In this document: piece after piece, positions 16,716 to 24,220 of the stretch
Numbering within the stretch: the first letter of the stretch is position 1
Layout of the letters: each line of letters opens with the position of its first letter
NCBI RefSeq assembly: GCF_022026395.1
Contig: NZ_CP041767.1
Span: 5,428,501 to 5,492,500, forward strand
Direction: 5' to 3'
Length of the DNA: 64,000 nt
Source: Brevibacillus brevis
Lineage (GTDB): Bacteria; Bacillota; Bacilli; Brevibacillales; Brevibacillaceae
Notes under the pieces: generated by a model
What the model was told of the DNA's origin: nothing
Databases searched by the model: none
The model's input: the letters and a program-made list of their open reading frames with translations, nothing else
Program-made: the position numbers and the translations under genes

Positions 16716-18826
16716 ACTCCAAGCTCCTTAAAATTCTGCATAATCTTGGTTGCTAACTCTATTGCCTCAGCATTTAGTCCTTCTAACTCAACATGTATGT
16801 CTCGTAGGGCTTCTTCAAAATCAAAGTCTTCATCCACTTTTTCAGGTGCCACACCGACATATCGTCCTGGTGTAAGGCTCCACTCGTTCGCTTCCAGTTC
16901 TTCTTTTCCAACCAGTTTAACAAGTCCCTCTACATCTCGATACACGCCATCTGGGAAACGTTGAGTCAGCCATAATGCTTGTTTATGAAAGTAACGCACT
17001 TTTTTTAGTTGCTCAACTAATTCCTGACAAGCAACATCTGCTTCTTTCCGAGCCTTTGTTATATCACGACCAACCCATAATTTGCTATCTTTAGCATTTA
17101 AATCGTTCTCGCAGATTTCAATCACACGGTTAGTTAATTTATAGAGCATGTCAGCATGTTTCACGAGATCGCGACTCTGATCAGACAGCGAAATGAGGCA
17201 CTCTGTTTTGTCCTTAAGAACAGAATTACTCTTTGCGCAATTCTCCCACACTGCTCGTTCCTTATCTAGTTTCATGCGGTAATCTTCTACATTATTTGAA
17301 AAGACCTGCAATCCATCTTTGAGCTCGTGAAATTCTGCGAACTTTAATTTTTCTTCCTGAACCGTTTGAAGAAAAGGTTGTAAGACTAATTGTAGATTTT
17401 TAATTTTATCTATATAGCCTTTTAACAAGTTACTGTTTTGTTCACTATCATCTACTCGATTAAAACAATCTTCAGCCTCATTAAATGTCTGTACTAGATA
17501 TCTTTCTACTAATTTAGAAAATCTCTCGTTTTCTCCTCGATATAACCAGACAATTGATAGTAGATTTTCCAATTGTTCCGGGCTAAAGTCGTAAATTTTG
17601 CGGGTTACTTTACGGTAGATATTACGTGCATCCAGCATCAATACTTTATCTTTTTGATTCTCTGGTTTTGCACGATTAAGGAACCATAACTCACACGGAA
17701 CAGATCGTGTGTAAAAGAAATTGGAGCGAATGGCTACCATGATATCGACCGATCCTGTTTCAATAAGTTTACGGCGGACAATTGCCTCATCACGACCAGA
17801 ACTGGAAGCCTGCGACGACATAACAAAGCCAGCTCGCCCATTTTCATTCAGGTAACTATAGAAATAGCTGATCCATAAGTAGTTTCCGTTTGAGACCTTG
17901 CCACTTTTATTGATACCTGGGAGTCCAAAAGGTAATCTGGGATCTTGTTTTATCTTATCCGCGTCTACCTCATCAACGTTAAAGGGCGGATTAGCCATCA
18001 CAAAATCAATGTTACCTCTTACTCCCATTGGGTCTTCATAGTAGGTTATTGCTTTTTGTATATTTCCTTCCAATCCGTGAACTGCTAGATTCATCTTAGC
18101 CAATCGAATGGTAGTCGGGTTCTTTTCCATTCCATAAAACGTAAGCCGCTCTGCCGGGTTTTCCTGTAAACGCTCGACAAAATGGGCGCTTTGCACAAAC
18201 ATCCCCCCGGATCCACATGCCGGGTCGAGTATTGTACCATTTTTCGGCTCAAGAACGTTTGCAATAAACGATACTAATGAAACAGGTGTAAAGAACTCTC
18301 CACCATCATGTGCCTTTTGGTCTGCAAATTGGGTAAGAAAGTATTCATAAATACGTCCAAAAATGTCTCCCGTTGCCCGTTTCAATTCTTCAGGATTGAG
18401 TGTACGTAAAAGTTGGCCTAAAACTTCGTTATCCAATTCCTGATATTCTGATTTAGGTAATACGCCTCGCAGTGTCTCGTAATCCTCTTCAATTGATTCC
18501 ATCGCTTCGATAATTGCCTTTGCTCTATCCTCACTGTCAGGAAGTGCAACTAGATTATCAAATTGTGCCTTTTCTCTTAAAAAGATTGAGCCTTTTTGCG
18601 AGAAGTCTTCTTTCGTCAACTCACGTGTTTTTCCACCGCGTTTAGGCAAATTCACTATAATTTCATCTTTTACAGATAAATATCTGCTGTAGGCATGCCG
18701 CAAGAAGATTAGACCCATTACGGGCATAAAGTATTCATTACTGGCATAGTTGGAGTTTGCCCTAAGTGTATCTGCCGCCCCCCACAGCTTTTTCTCAATC
18801 GCTTCGATGTTCTCTAATTGTGCCAT
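16712..18826 (-). CDS. hsdM: Type I restriction-modification N6-adenine methyltransferase (long form)
   Basis: A 704-residue HsdM with an N-terminal helical domain, AdoMet motif I DPACGSGGMF (201-210) and catalytic NPPF (279-282). Many HsdM proteins are nearer 500 residues; here an added region from about 400 to 650 is rich in Leu, Lys and Glu with coiled-coil character, suggesting an extra assembly surface. The family otherwise matches well. GGAGGAAAAG precedes the ATG at 18826. It is the first hsd gene and lies 44 bases after the Mrr-like gene, so all four may be cotranscribed. Confidence 0.93.
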   Translation of the reverse strand: MAQLENIEAIEKKLWGAADTLRANSNYASNEYFMPVMGLIFLRHAYSRYLSVKDEIIVNLPKRGGKTRELTKEDFSQKGSIFLREKAQFDNLVALPDSEDRAKAIIEAMESIEEDYETLRGVLPKSEYQELDNEVLGQLLRTLNPEELKRATGDIFGRIYEYFLTQFADQKAHDGGEFFTPVSLVSFIANVLEPKNGTILDPACGSGGMFVQSAHFVERLQENPAERLTFYGMEKNPTTIRLAKMNLAVHGLEGNIQKAITYYEDPMGVRGNIDFVMANPPFNVDEVDADKIKQDPRLPFGLPGINKSGKVSNGNYLWISYFYSYLNENGRAGFVMSSQASSSGRDEAIVRRKLIETGSVDIMVAIRSNFFYTRSVPCELWFLNRAKPENQKDKVLMLDARNIYRKVTRKIYDFSPEQLENLLSIVWLYRGENERFSKLVERYLVQTFNEAEDCFNRVDDSEQNSNLLKGYIDKIKNLQLVLQPFLQTVQEEKLKFAEFHELKDGLQVFSNNVEDYRMKLDKERAVWENCAKSNSVLKDKTECLISLSDQSRDLVKHADMLYKLTNRVIEICENDLNAKDSKLWVGRDITKARKEADVACQELVEQLKKVRYFHKQALWLTQRFPDGVYRDVEGLVKLVGKEELEANEWSLTPGRYVGVAPEKVDEDFDFEEALRDIHVELEGLNAEAIELATKIMQNFKELGV

Positions 18827-18870
18827 ATATCTTTTCCTCCATGTTTAAATCAACGTTGTATTAAAATCAT

Positions 18871-19857
18871 TTACATCGGTATATATATCCGTCTAAGTGG
18901 CAACAAAGCCTTCTTCGCTACGGTCATTTTCTCATACCACTCACTAACTAGCTCAACCAATTCCGTTAGATCAAGTAGTTTAACTCCATTTTGTTGTGCG
19001 ACAGATTTTGCTGATGGGGTAAATCCACCTGTAGAAACAAAGAGACTGCTTGCTCCAATTGGGTTTGCTCCTAGAAGCTGTTGTATTTCAGGGCCACCTG
19101 CGGAAGTTTTGCGATGTTTTACTTGTACTTTAATGATTGGCTTTTCGAAACCGAAAGCATCACGATGAGCAATGATATCGACACCGCCATCGGGACCTTT
19201 AGGACTAATCCGCACCTGATAACCCATTGCCTCTAATAGTCCACCAACCAAGTCTTGCATTTGCCAGGCATCAATCTTATCTATAGCGTCTTCAAGCATT
19301 GTCATCGCTTGCTGGATAAACTCTTCCTTATCTGCACCCGTGTCATTTTCATCTTGTGTAGTTGGTACCGGTGTATATCCTTGTCCCTGCAATAAACTAT
19401 CAAATTCTTGCGCCCAACCGTCAACTCGAAACACTGTTGAAATACCACCGAGTGTGTTTTTTGCTCCTTGAGAAAGATCATCGCGTGAAATTCGTTTTTG
19501 TTCCCATTGAACCCCGATTACGTTTGGATAGTAATCACTAATAATAGCCGGATTGTGAGAAAATGGTTGGGTTACCGTGCCAATCAGGTATTCTCGTGTC
19601 TCTTTTGAGTATGTAATGATCTTGTCTCCCTTTTGTATTTCCCTGCTAAATTTCCACACTTGACTGGCCCACTGAATTCTGGTTCCAGGCTTTTCGTTTG
19701 TAAACACTGCATGAGCCTTCTCTACCAGTTTATCTCTGGTTTGATAAGACAAAGGATTCCCCAGTTTACTCCAGCCGATTGATACGACATTTTCCCCTAA
19801 CCATTCCGGTATTAATTCATTACTATCTCCCGCTCGTACCATCCACCATTTGGTCAT
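18871..19857 (-). CDS. Mrr-like type IV restriction endonuclease with PUA/EVE-like N-terminus
   Basis: A 328-residue protein. The C-terminal half has the Mrr-type PD-(D/E)xK core: GPDGGVDIIAH (D223, D227) and IIKVQVKHRK with Q245-x-K247, the Q variant usual for Mrr. It then continues with FVSTGGFTPSA. The N-terminal 150 residues (WWMVRAGDSNE, VVSIGWSKLG, GDKIITYSKE) look like a PUA/EVE-type base-reading module, so it probably cuts DNA carrying modified bases. GGAGGAAAGATAC precedes the ATG. It is upstream of hsdM in the same direction, so the operon combines restriction of unmethylated and of modified DNA. Confidence 0.85.
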   Translation of the reverse strand: MTKWWMVRAGDSNELIPEWLGENVVSIGWSKLGNPLSYQTRDKLVEKAHAVFTNEKPGTRIQWASQVWKFSREIQKGDKIITYSKETREYLIGTVTQPFSHNPAIISDYYPNVIGVQWEQKRISRDDLSQGAKNTLGGISTVFRVDGWAQEFDSLLQGQGYTPVPTTQDENDTGADKEEFIQQAMTMLEDAIDKIDAWQMQDLVGGLLEAMGYQVRISPKGPDGGVDIIAHRDAFGFEKPIIKVQVKHRKTSAGGPEIQQLLGANPIGASSLFVSTGGFTPSAKSVAQQNGVKLLDLTELVELVSEWYEKMTVAKKALLPLRRIYIPM

Positions 19858-20310
19858 GTATCTTTCCTCCTATGTAGTAGAAACGGAACCAGAACTACAT
19901 CAGTTATCATCTACCTGTCTTTCTCTCGATTGAAAATATACCTACCAAAACGTCGCCGCATGAAATGCCTATTAAAGTTGTATTGGGCTAAGTTTTTATC
20001 TTTTGTATCTTTTGTCGAGGAGTCCCTATTCAAACACTTGCCCAAAGCGTTACTAAACATAATTAAATTATACAATAATACTCTCGACCTATCTTGATTG
20101 AAATCTACTTATATTTACCAAGAATATTACATGATTGTAACACTGGAATGTATTTATCCACTATTTTTTTACATATCCTGCCTAACGGCGAAACTGCAAT
20201 TATCTACAAAACTAATAGAGACAAGAAAGTTGAACAAATTTTTGCTCAGTTCCACAATACAGAATACAAGGGGGGTACCAGCCGTTTCATGCCCTACCCG
20301 GTTCCCATAT
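19858..20310. other. Promoter region between the defence operon and the plus-strand remnants
   Basis: AT-rich. A TATAAT on the minus strand at 20065-20070 could be the -10 of the mrr-hsd operon, but a good -35 is not seen 17 bases upstream. Plus-strand ORFs here lack ribosome binding sites and run through the hairpin at 20311, so I do not call them. Confidence 0.4.
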
Positions 20311-20353
20311 GGACTGTGATCTACTGCTCGCCAGTAGGTTACAGTCCTTTTTT
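20311..20353 (+). terminator. Terminator hairpin in island remnant region
   Basis: GGACTGT..CTACTG pairs with CAGTAG..ACAGTCC around a short loop, followed by six T and a further T-rich stretch. The gene it served is no longer recognisable. Confidence 0.7.
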
Positions 20354-20424
20354 GTTTTACTTGATGACTATGTCAGCAAGCAGAGAAGATGAAAAGGTTC
20401 CATCACTGAAAGGAGGTGATTCAA

Positions 20425-20526
20425 ATCATCCGGGCGTTGTTGATTCCAAAGGCTACCCGGAGAACAGATAGTTTGTTGCCATATATGTGTAGTGAACAAA
20501 ATCTTGCAGAATGGAGGAAACATGAA
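20425..20526 (+). pseudogene. Remnant resembling DUF3846-type plasmid gene
   Basis: An exceptionally good ribosome binding site (AAAGGAGGTGAT, 20409-20420) is followed by the reading frame IIRALLIPKATRRTD..LPY. This resembles the IRALLIPVDG..LP start of DUF3846 proteins found on plasmids and conjugative elements, often near ardA. The expected ATG is ATC here and the frame merges into the ardA remnant, so it appears broken. The match rests on a short segment; confidence is low. Confidence 0.3.
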
Positions 20527-21019
20527 ATGGAAGTAAAGCTCTTTGTAGCCAATCTGGCAAAGTACAACGAAGGAAAACTGGTCGGACTGGTTAAACCTGC
20601 CGATGAATCCGGAAGAACTGATGGAAAGATTGCAACACGTTTTGGGTGAGGATGAAGAATACGCGAATCCACGATTACGAAGTTCCCTTTCATATCAGTG
20701 AGTATGAGAACGCTTTTGAAATTAATGATACCGCCCTTTTCTTGGCCCGGTACGACAGCAAGATTGTGATTGCCCTCTCTGAATGCTTGGTCAACCTACA
20801 GGAAGTTGTGTGGTTGTTGGAGTATGGTGAATACAGTGTGTTTTCGACGTGAACAACCTTTGGGATGTCGCTGAGGAAATGGTAGATGAAGGCTACTTCG
20901 GCCCCATTCCCCTTTCAATCAGTTGCTATCTCGATTATAAAAAGATTGCTAGAGATTTGCAGATGAACGGATGGTACATGCATTATACGTTAAGGGTTGC
21001 GGTTCGTCCTTACATCTGA
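20527..21019 (+). pseudogene. ardA: Frameshifted antirestriction gene ardA
   Basis: Three successive frames together spell an ArdA protein of about 165 residues. Frame 1 gives LFVANLAKYNEGKLVG; the next gives LPMNPEELMERLQHVLGEDEEYA; the third gives IHDYEVPFHISEYENAFE; then back to the second for NNLWDVAEEMVDEGYFG and YLDYKKIARDLQ. The lesions are about two missing bases near 20590 (restoring TG would give GLWLNLP), one extra A near 20665, and another shift near 20840. ArdA mimics B-form DNA and blocks type I restriction enzymes. It is therefore inactive here, beside an intact type I system. GGAGG precedes the ATG at 20527. Confidence 0.85.
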
Positions 21020-21162
21020 TGAGGATTATTTCTCCCTCCTCTACATGAATCAATATCACTGTTACCTCTGCCTGCTGTATTAAAGCGGGTTATTTGTGTT
21101 GCCATTCCTATGAACGTAGCAAGTTACGAGATTTTTTAACAAGGAAAGAAGGTGGTCTACCA

Positions 21163-21450
21163 ATGAAGGAATTATTAAACATGCTGGAATTGAAACAGGC
21201 GGAATTGCTGGTACGCGAAAGGATGCTACGCAACAGCGACACTAGCCATCCAGTCAATGCACATAATCTTGAACAAGTTCGTAATCGAGTCAAGTCTTTG
21301 CAAATTCAGATAGACATGATTGACGTTCTGCGATCCGTTGAGAATGAGTTCAGTAAAAGAGAAAGGACTGATTCAAGTGCAACAAAACAAACTGAAGCTG
21401 TTGAACGACACTCTTCAAATATTGTTGAACCGTTTGGCTCTCAACGATGA
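21163..21450 (+). CDS. Small coiled-coil protein of unknown function, island accessory
   Basis: A 95-residue protein starting at the ATG at 21163, preceded by GAAGGTGG. The first 60 residues (ELLNMLELKQAELLVRE; NLEQVRNRVKSLQIQIDMID) are strongly helical with heptad leucines, and the tail is polar. No family is recognised. Its 3' end overlaps the next ORF in another frame. It sits among plasmid-type remnants and may be decayed. Confidence 0.4.
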   Translation: MKELLNMLELKQAELLVRERMLRNSDTSHPVNAHNLEQVRNRVKSLQIQIDMIDVLRSVENEFSKRERTDSSATKQTEAVERHSSNIVEPFGSQR

Positions 21451-21589
21451 TATTCATATTCAGATAGCTGGATACGTCTTGCAGTCGGATATTGTCCGCT
21501 ACAGGAAGTTTGATTGCGATCCTGCTATCAGCCAAGTAGTACCCGTACAATCACTTTCATCAACATTGAAAAATCGACAGCAAACCTAG
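21344..21589 (+). CDS. Small helical protein, faintly Spo0E-like
   Basis: An 81-residue ORF overlapping the previous gene by about 100 bases. Its middle (KLKLLNDTLQILLNRL, then YVLQSDIVRYRKF) has two helices whose spacing recalls Spo0E-family aspartyl-phosphate phosphatases, which carry an SQELD-type signature; here the signature is only partial (LQSDIVRY). Ribosome binding is weak and coupling to the upstream gene would be needed. A strong terminator follows. The call is tentative. Confidence 0.35.
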   Translation: MSSVKEKGLIQVQQNKLKLLNDTLQILLNRLALNDDIHIQIAGYVLQSDIVRYRKFDCDPAISQVVPVQSLSSTLKNRQQT

Positions 21590-21634
21590 ATGACTCATCT
21601 GCATGCAAACCACACGCAGATGGGTCATTTTTTC
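21590..21634 (+). terminator. Terminator after small island ORFs
   Basis: ATGAC.CATCTGC pairs with GCAGATG.GTCAT around a 13-base loop, followed by six T. Confidence 0.8.
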
Positions 21635-21664
21635 ATTTCAGCCATTGAAGGGAGGTGAAGATCA

Positions 21665-21799
21665 ATGCGTAGAAAAGTGGACTTGTACGAACAACGAAAC
21701 TGGCTGTTGGCGGCATTGCGCCATTTGAGAGGAATCAAGCAGATGCGTCCTGATTGGGGACGGTTATATGCGCTACCCTTTCACGACTGGTTCTCATAG
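21665..21799 (+). CDS. 44-residue hypothetical protein, island accessory
   Basis: A short ORF with a strong ribosome binding site (GGGAGGTGAAG) seven bases before ATG. The peptide is basic and aromatic (RNWLLAALRHLRGIKQMRPDWGRLY). No family recognised. It could be an intact small gene or the front of a longer gene lost by frameshift, because a second short frame (21802-21876) continues directly after it. Confidence 0.4.
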   Translation: MRRKVDLYEQRNWLLAALRHLRGIKQMRPDWGRLYALPFHDWFS

Positions 21800-21908
21800 A
21801 AATGCAGATTGAACAGATGGAAAAACAAAAAGAGGGCGTGACCACAAAGGTGCACACCCAAATAAAAAACGGTTAATTGCAGTTTATCGTGTTCCATCCA
21901 TCGGCACA

Positions 21909-21931
21909 AGGAGGGTATTTCGCCCTCCTTA
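21909..21931 (+). terminator. Hairpin before radC
   Basis: AAGGAGGG/CCCTCCTT with a 7-base loop, followed by a weak T-rich stretch. It probably ends the preceding transcript. Confidence 0.5.
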
Positions 21932-21953
21932 TTTCATTTTATGGAGGTAATGT

Positions 21954-22568
21954 ATGACCGATAAATATACCGCTCAACCAACTCTAACGACCGTTCTCTC
22001 TCAGCTTATAAACGTGAAACCGGAAAGAAGAATCATCCAAGACCTGATAGCTCGCTTCCCTACCCTCCCTGACCTGCTAGACGCAACAGAAGACGAGTTG
22101 AAGGCCATTTCCGGTATCGGGGTGGTCAAGACCCAGCAAATCATTTCTGCGTTAGATATGGCACGCTCCATATGCTTACGAGCGACCTTCCCATCAATTG
22201 TCCGATCTGCAAGAGACATATTTGAGCATCTCAGGGTAGAAATGCAGTATCTCCCCAAAGAGCATTTTGTGGTCGTTGGACTGGATAACAAAATACGGAC
22301 TCTTTTCTGGGAGGTAGTCGCAGTCGGATCATTGGATGCGGCAATCATCCATCCACGAGAAGCGTTCCGTCCCGTGTTGAATAGGAACTCAGATGCAGTG
22401 ATCTTTGTTCACAATCATCCCTCTGGCGATCCAACCCCATCCAAAGAGGACATCGAAATAACCAAAAGACTACGACAGGCAGGAGAAATTCTGGATGTCC
22501 GGGTTATCGATCACATTATCGTTGGGTTCGAGACATATTGCTCTTTAGCCGAACAAGGGCATCTATAA
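21954..22568 (+). CDS. radC: RadC-family JAB/MPN protein
   Basis: A 204-residue RadC-family protein. The N-terminal part has a helix-hairpin-helix (LKAISGIGVVKTQQIISAL); the C-terminal MPN/JAB domain has the metal motif HNHPSGDPTPSKED with H153, H155 and D166. Despite the historical name, a direct role in recombination repair is not established; the family is frequent on plasmids, phages and conjugative elements, which fits this location. TGGAGGT precedes the ATG. It is slightly shorter than chromosomal RadC (about 225). A second, broken RadC-like gene follows directly. Confidence 0.9.
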   Translation: MTDKYTAQPTLTTVLSQLINVKPERRIIQDLIARFPTLPDLLDATEDELKAISGIGVVKTQQIISALDMARSICLRATFPSIVRSARDIFEHLRVEMQYLPKEHFVVVGLDNKIRTLFWEVVAVGSLDAAIIHPREAFRPVLNRNSDAVIFVHNHPSGDPTPSKEDIEITKRLRQAGEILDVRVIDHIIVGFETYCSLAEQGHL

Positions 22569-22587
22569 CATACAGGAGGCCAAAGCT

Positions 22588-23026
22588 ATGATAAATCAAC
22601 CCTTCACGAGCAAACCGCATCATCAACATATCCTGAAAGAAACACAGCTAGTCGATGCCTTTCACACACTGATGACGCAGGTTTCCCATCCTCAACAAGC
22701 TTACTACGCTTTCCGACGAGGATATCCAACGTATCGCAGGCAGTAACGCCACTGCAACGAAACATTTGCGGGCTACGTTACATCTTGCTCATCTCCTTGC
22801 CGTTCCGCAAAAACGACAGCATGTTACTGTTCGTCATCCTAGAGATATTGTCCAGTATTGCAGAGACAACATTGCGAATTTCGGCGAGAGAACCACGTTC
22901 CTGATCGGGTTAAATACCAAGAACATGATCCTCACCGACTCGAATAACATCAGATTTAGCACGCTATACATTGAACCCCTAACAAAAAGCCTTGATATGA
23001 CGAGCTTCCCAAACCGCAATGAATAG
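22588..23026 (+). pseudogene. Second RadC-like gene, frameshifted and truncated at the island end
   Basis: CAGGAGGCC precedes an ATG at 22588 whose frame stops at 22746. The shifted frame then reads ILNKLTTLSDEDIQRIAGSN, which aligns with the RadC helix-hairpin-helix, followed by HPRDIVQYCRDNI and FLIGLNTKNMIL, matching the start of the MPN domain. It ends at 23026, before the catalytic HxH motif. So the gene has one frameshift near 22685 and has lost its catalytic end, about 60 bases from the ssrA repeat. Function is lost. Confidence 0.7.
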
Positions 23027-23049
23027 CGAGCCTTCCCCACAAACGAAAA

Positions 23050-23068
23050 AAGCCACCTCTACAGGTGA
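23050..23068 (-). terminator. Terminator of ssrA
   Basis: CACCT/AGGTG stem with a 4-base loop followed on the minus strand by TTTTTT. It occupies the same position as the stronger hairpin at 9993-10018 but differs in sequence. Confidence 0.6.
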
Positions 23069-23084
23069 CATCACTGATATGTAA

Positions 23085-23440
23085 GGTGGAGGCGGGGGGA
23101 TTCGAACCCCCGTCCGAAAACAGCGATACATGAGCATCTCCGAGCGCAGTCACTCATTTAAATTTCGGTACCGGATTCGCGGAGTGACGCGCTGACCCGT
23201 TACCTAGCCTGATTGATCTTCTTCCTTCGGCTCCAGGCGGAAGCCTCCGGCGTATCCCACTAAAGTTGAGCGCTAGTCATGCCACATGGGCGATGGAATG
23301 GTAGCGCCTCACTGGTTATTAAGCAGCGAGAGAAAGTTGTTTGTTGCCAGTTAATGGCGTTCCGCGTTGTTGACGAGGTCCGCAGCCCCCCGGCTCGCTT
23401 CTCATGCTCTACCATCCCCGTCGAATCCAGAACGCCCCCC
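23085..23440 (-). ncRNA. ssrA: tmRNA (ssrA), complete, with island boundary repeat in its 3' part
   Basis: Transfer-messenger RNA that with SmpB rescues stalled ribosomes. The 5' end GGGGGCGTTCTGGATTCGACGG is split here as GGGGGCG pairing with the 3' CGCCTCC acceptor strand; the 3' T-arm GGTTCGAATCC is clear. The tag frame reads (A)GNKQLSLAA followed by two TAA stops at 23321-23316. The 237 bases from the first stop codon to the 3' end are duplicated at 10034. The encoded 3' end is CCACCT instead of CCACCA, so the terminal A must be added by tRNA nucleotidyltransferase. It lies directly downstream of smpB. Confidence 0.96.
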
Positions 23441-23451
23441 AGGTAGGTGAG

Positions 23452-23492
23452 AAAAAGTCTAGGTGAAGAGCCATTAAATCCGCACCTAGACT
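23452..23492 (-). terminator. Terminator between smpB and ssrA
   Basis: Perfect 10-bp stem (AGTCTAGGTG with CACCTAGACT, 23456-23465 and 23483-23492) followed on the minus strand by TTTTTC. It separates smpB mRNA from tmRNA. I could not resolve the ssrA promoter with confidence. Confidence 0.8.
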
Positions 23493-23598
23493 GAATGATT
23501 ACTAACAGTGTATTGGCTTGTTGTTGCTTATTAAATATAGCATAGGCAACACCCAAAACTCAACGTTGATTGCTGCCAAGCCTGCCAGTGCAATCCAA

Positions 23599-24072
23599 TC
23601 AACCTTTTTGGCGTTCGCGCAGAGCACGCTCGATATCACGCGCAGACTCTTTTTTCTTGAGGTCTTCACGCTTGTCGTAGTTCTTTTTCCCTTTGACAAG
23701 TGCGAGCTCGACCTTGGCCCAACCGCCCTTCAAATAAATGCTGAGCGGGACCAGCGAGTACCCTCTTTCGCGAATCAGACCATTGAGCTTGAGGATTTCC
23801 AAGCGGCGCATCAGCAGCTTGCGAGTCCGCTCTGGCTCATGGTTAAAACGATTTCCCTGCTCGTACGGACTAATATGCACATTGTACAGTAGCAATTCGC
23901 CATTCTGCACACGAGCGAAGCTGTCTTTGAGCTGGACACGCGCTGCACGCACGGACTTGATCTCCGTACCGGTCAGCTCAATGCCTGCCTCGTATACTTG
24001 CTCGATGTGGTAATCGTGGCGCGCTTTTCGGTTTTGGGCGATTGTCTTGGTTCCGGCCTTATCTTTTGACAT
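23599..24072 (-). CDS. smpB: tmRNA-binding protein SmpB
   Basis: A 157-residue SmpB. Typical signatures: [37 protein letters not shown], and the basic C-terminal tail [15 protein letters not shown] that enters the decoding centre. It delivers tmRNA to stalled ribosomes. I start at ATG 24072 since GAGGTG lies six bases upstream; a GTG nine bases earlier is in frame but overlaps that site. It is downstream of rnr and upstream of ssrA, the usual order in this lineage. Confidence 0.96.
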   Translation of the reverse strand: MSKDKAGTKTIAQNRKARHDYHIEQVYEAGIELTGTEIKSVRAARVQLKDSFARVQNGELLLYNVHISPYEQGNRFNHEPERTRKLLMRRLEILKLNGLIRERGYSLVPLSIYLKGGWAKVELALVKGKKNYDKREDLKKKESARDIERALRERQKG

Positions 24073-24164
24073 GGAGATCACCTCACTTGTACGTACTGCG
24101 TTTCGTACCAGTTAGTCTAGCAAATTTTGCCCATTGTGGCAAGTCATTTACCCGGTAAATAGCC

Positions 24165-24212
24165 AACCCCGAAAAGGGAAACGGATCGTTCCGCGTACTT
24201 TTCGGGGTTTAA
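24165..24212 (-). terminator. Hairpin after rnr
   Basis: AACCCCGAAAAG pairs with CTTTTCGGGGTT around a 21-base loop. It lies directly past the rnr stop; the T tract is poor, so it may mainly protect the mRNA end. Confidence 0.6.
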
Positions 24213-24220
24213 ACAACTGT

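Noticed and set aside
20094..20471. 125-residue plus-strand ORF in the island
   Set aside because: It has no ribosome binding site, runs through a clear terminator hairpin, and its translation shows no protein-like pattern.
10000..23400. CRISPR array or phage genes in the island
   Set aside because: No regularly spaced short repeats, cas genes, capsid, terminase or tail genes were seen.
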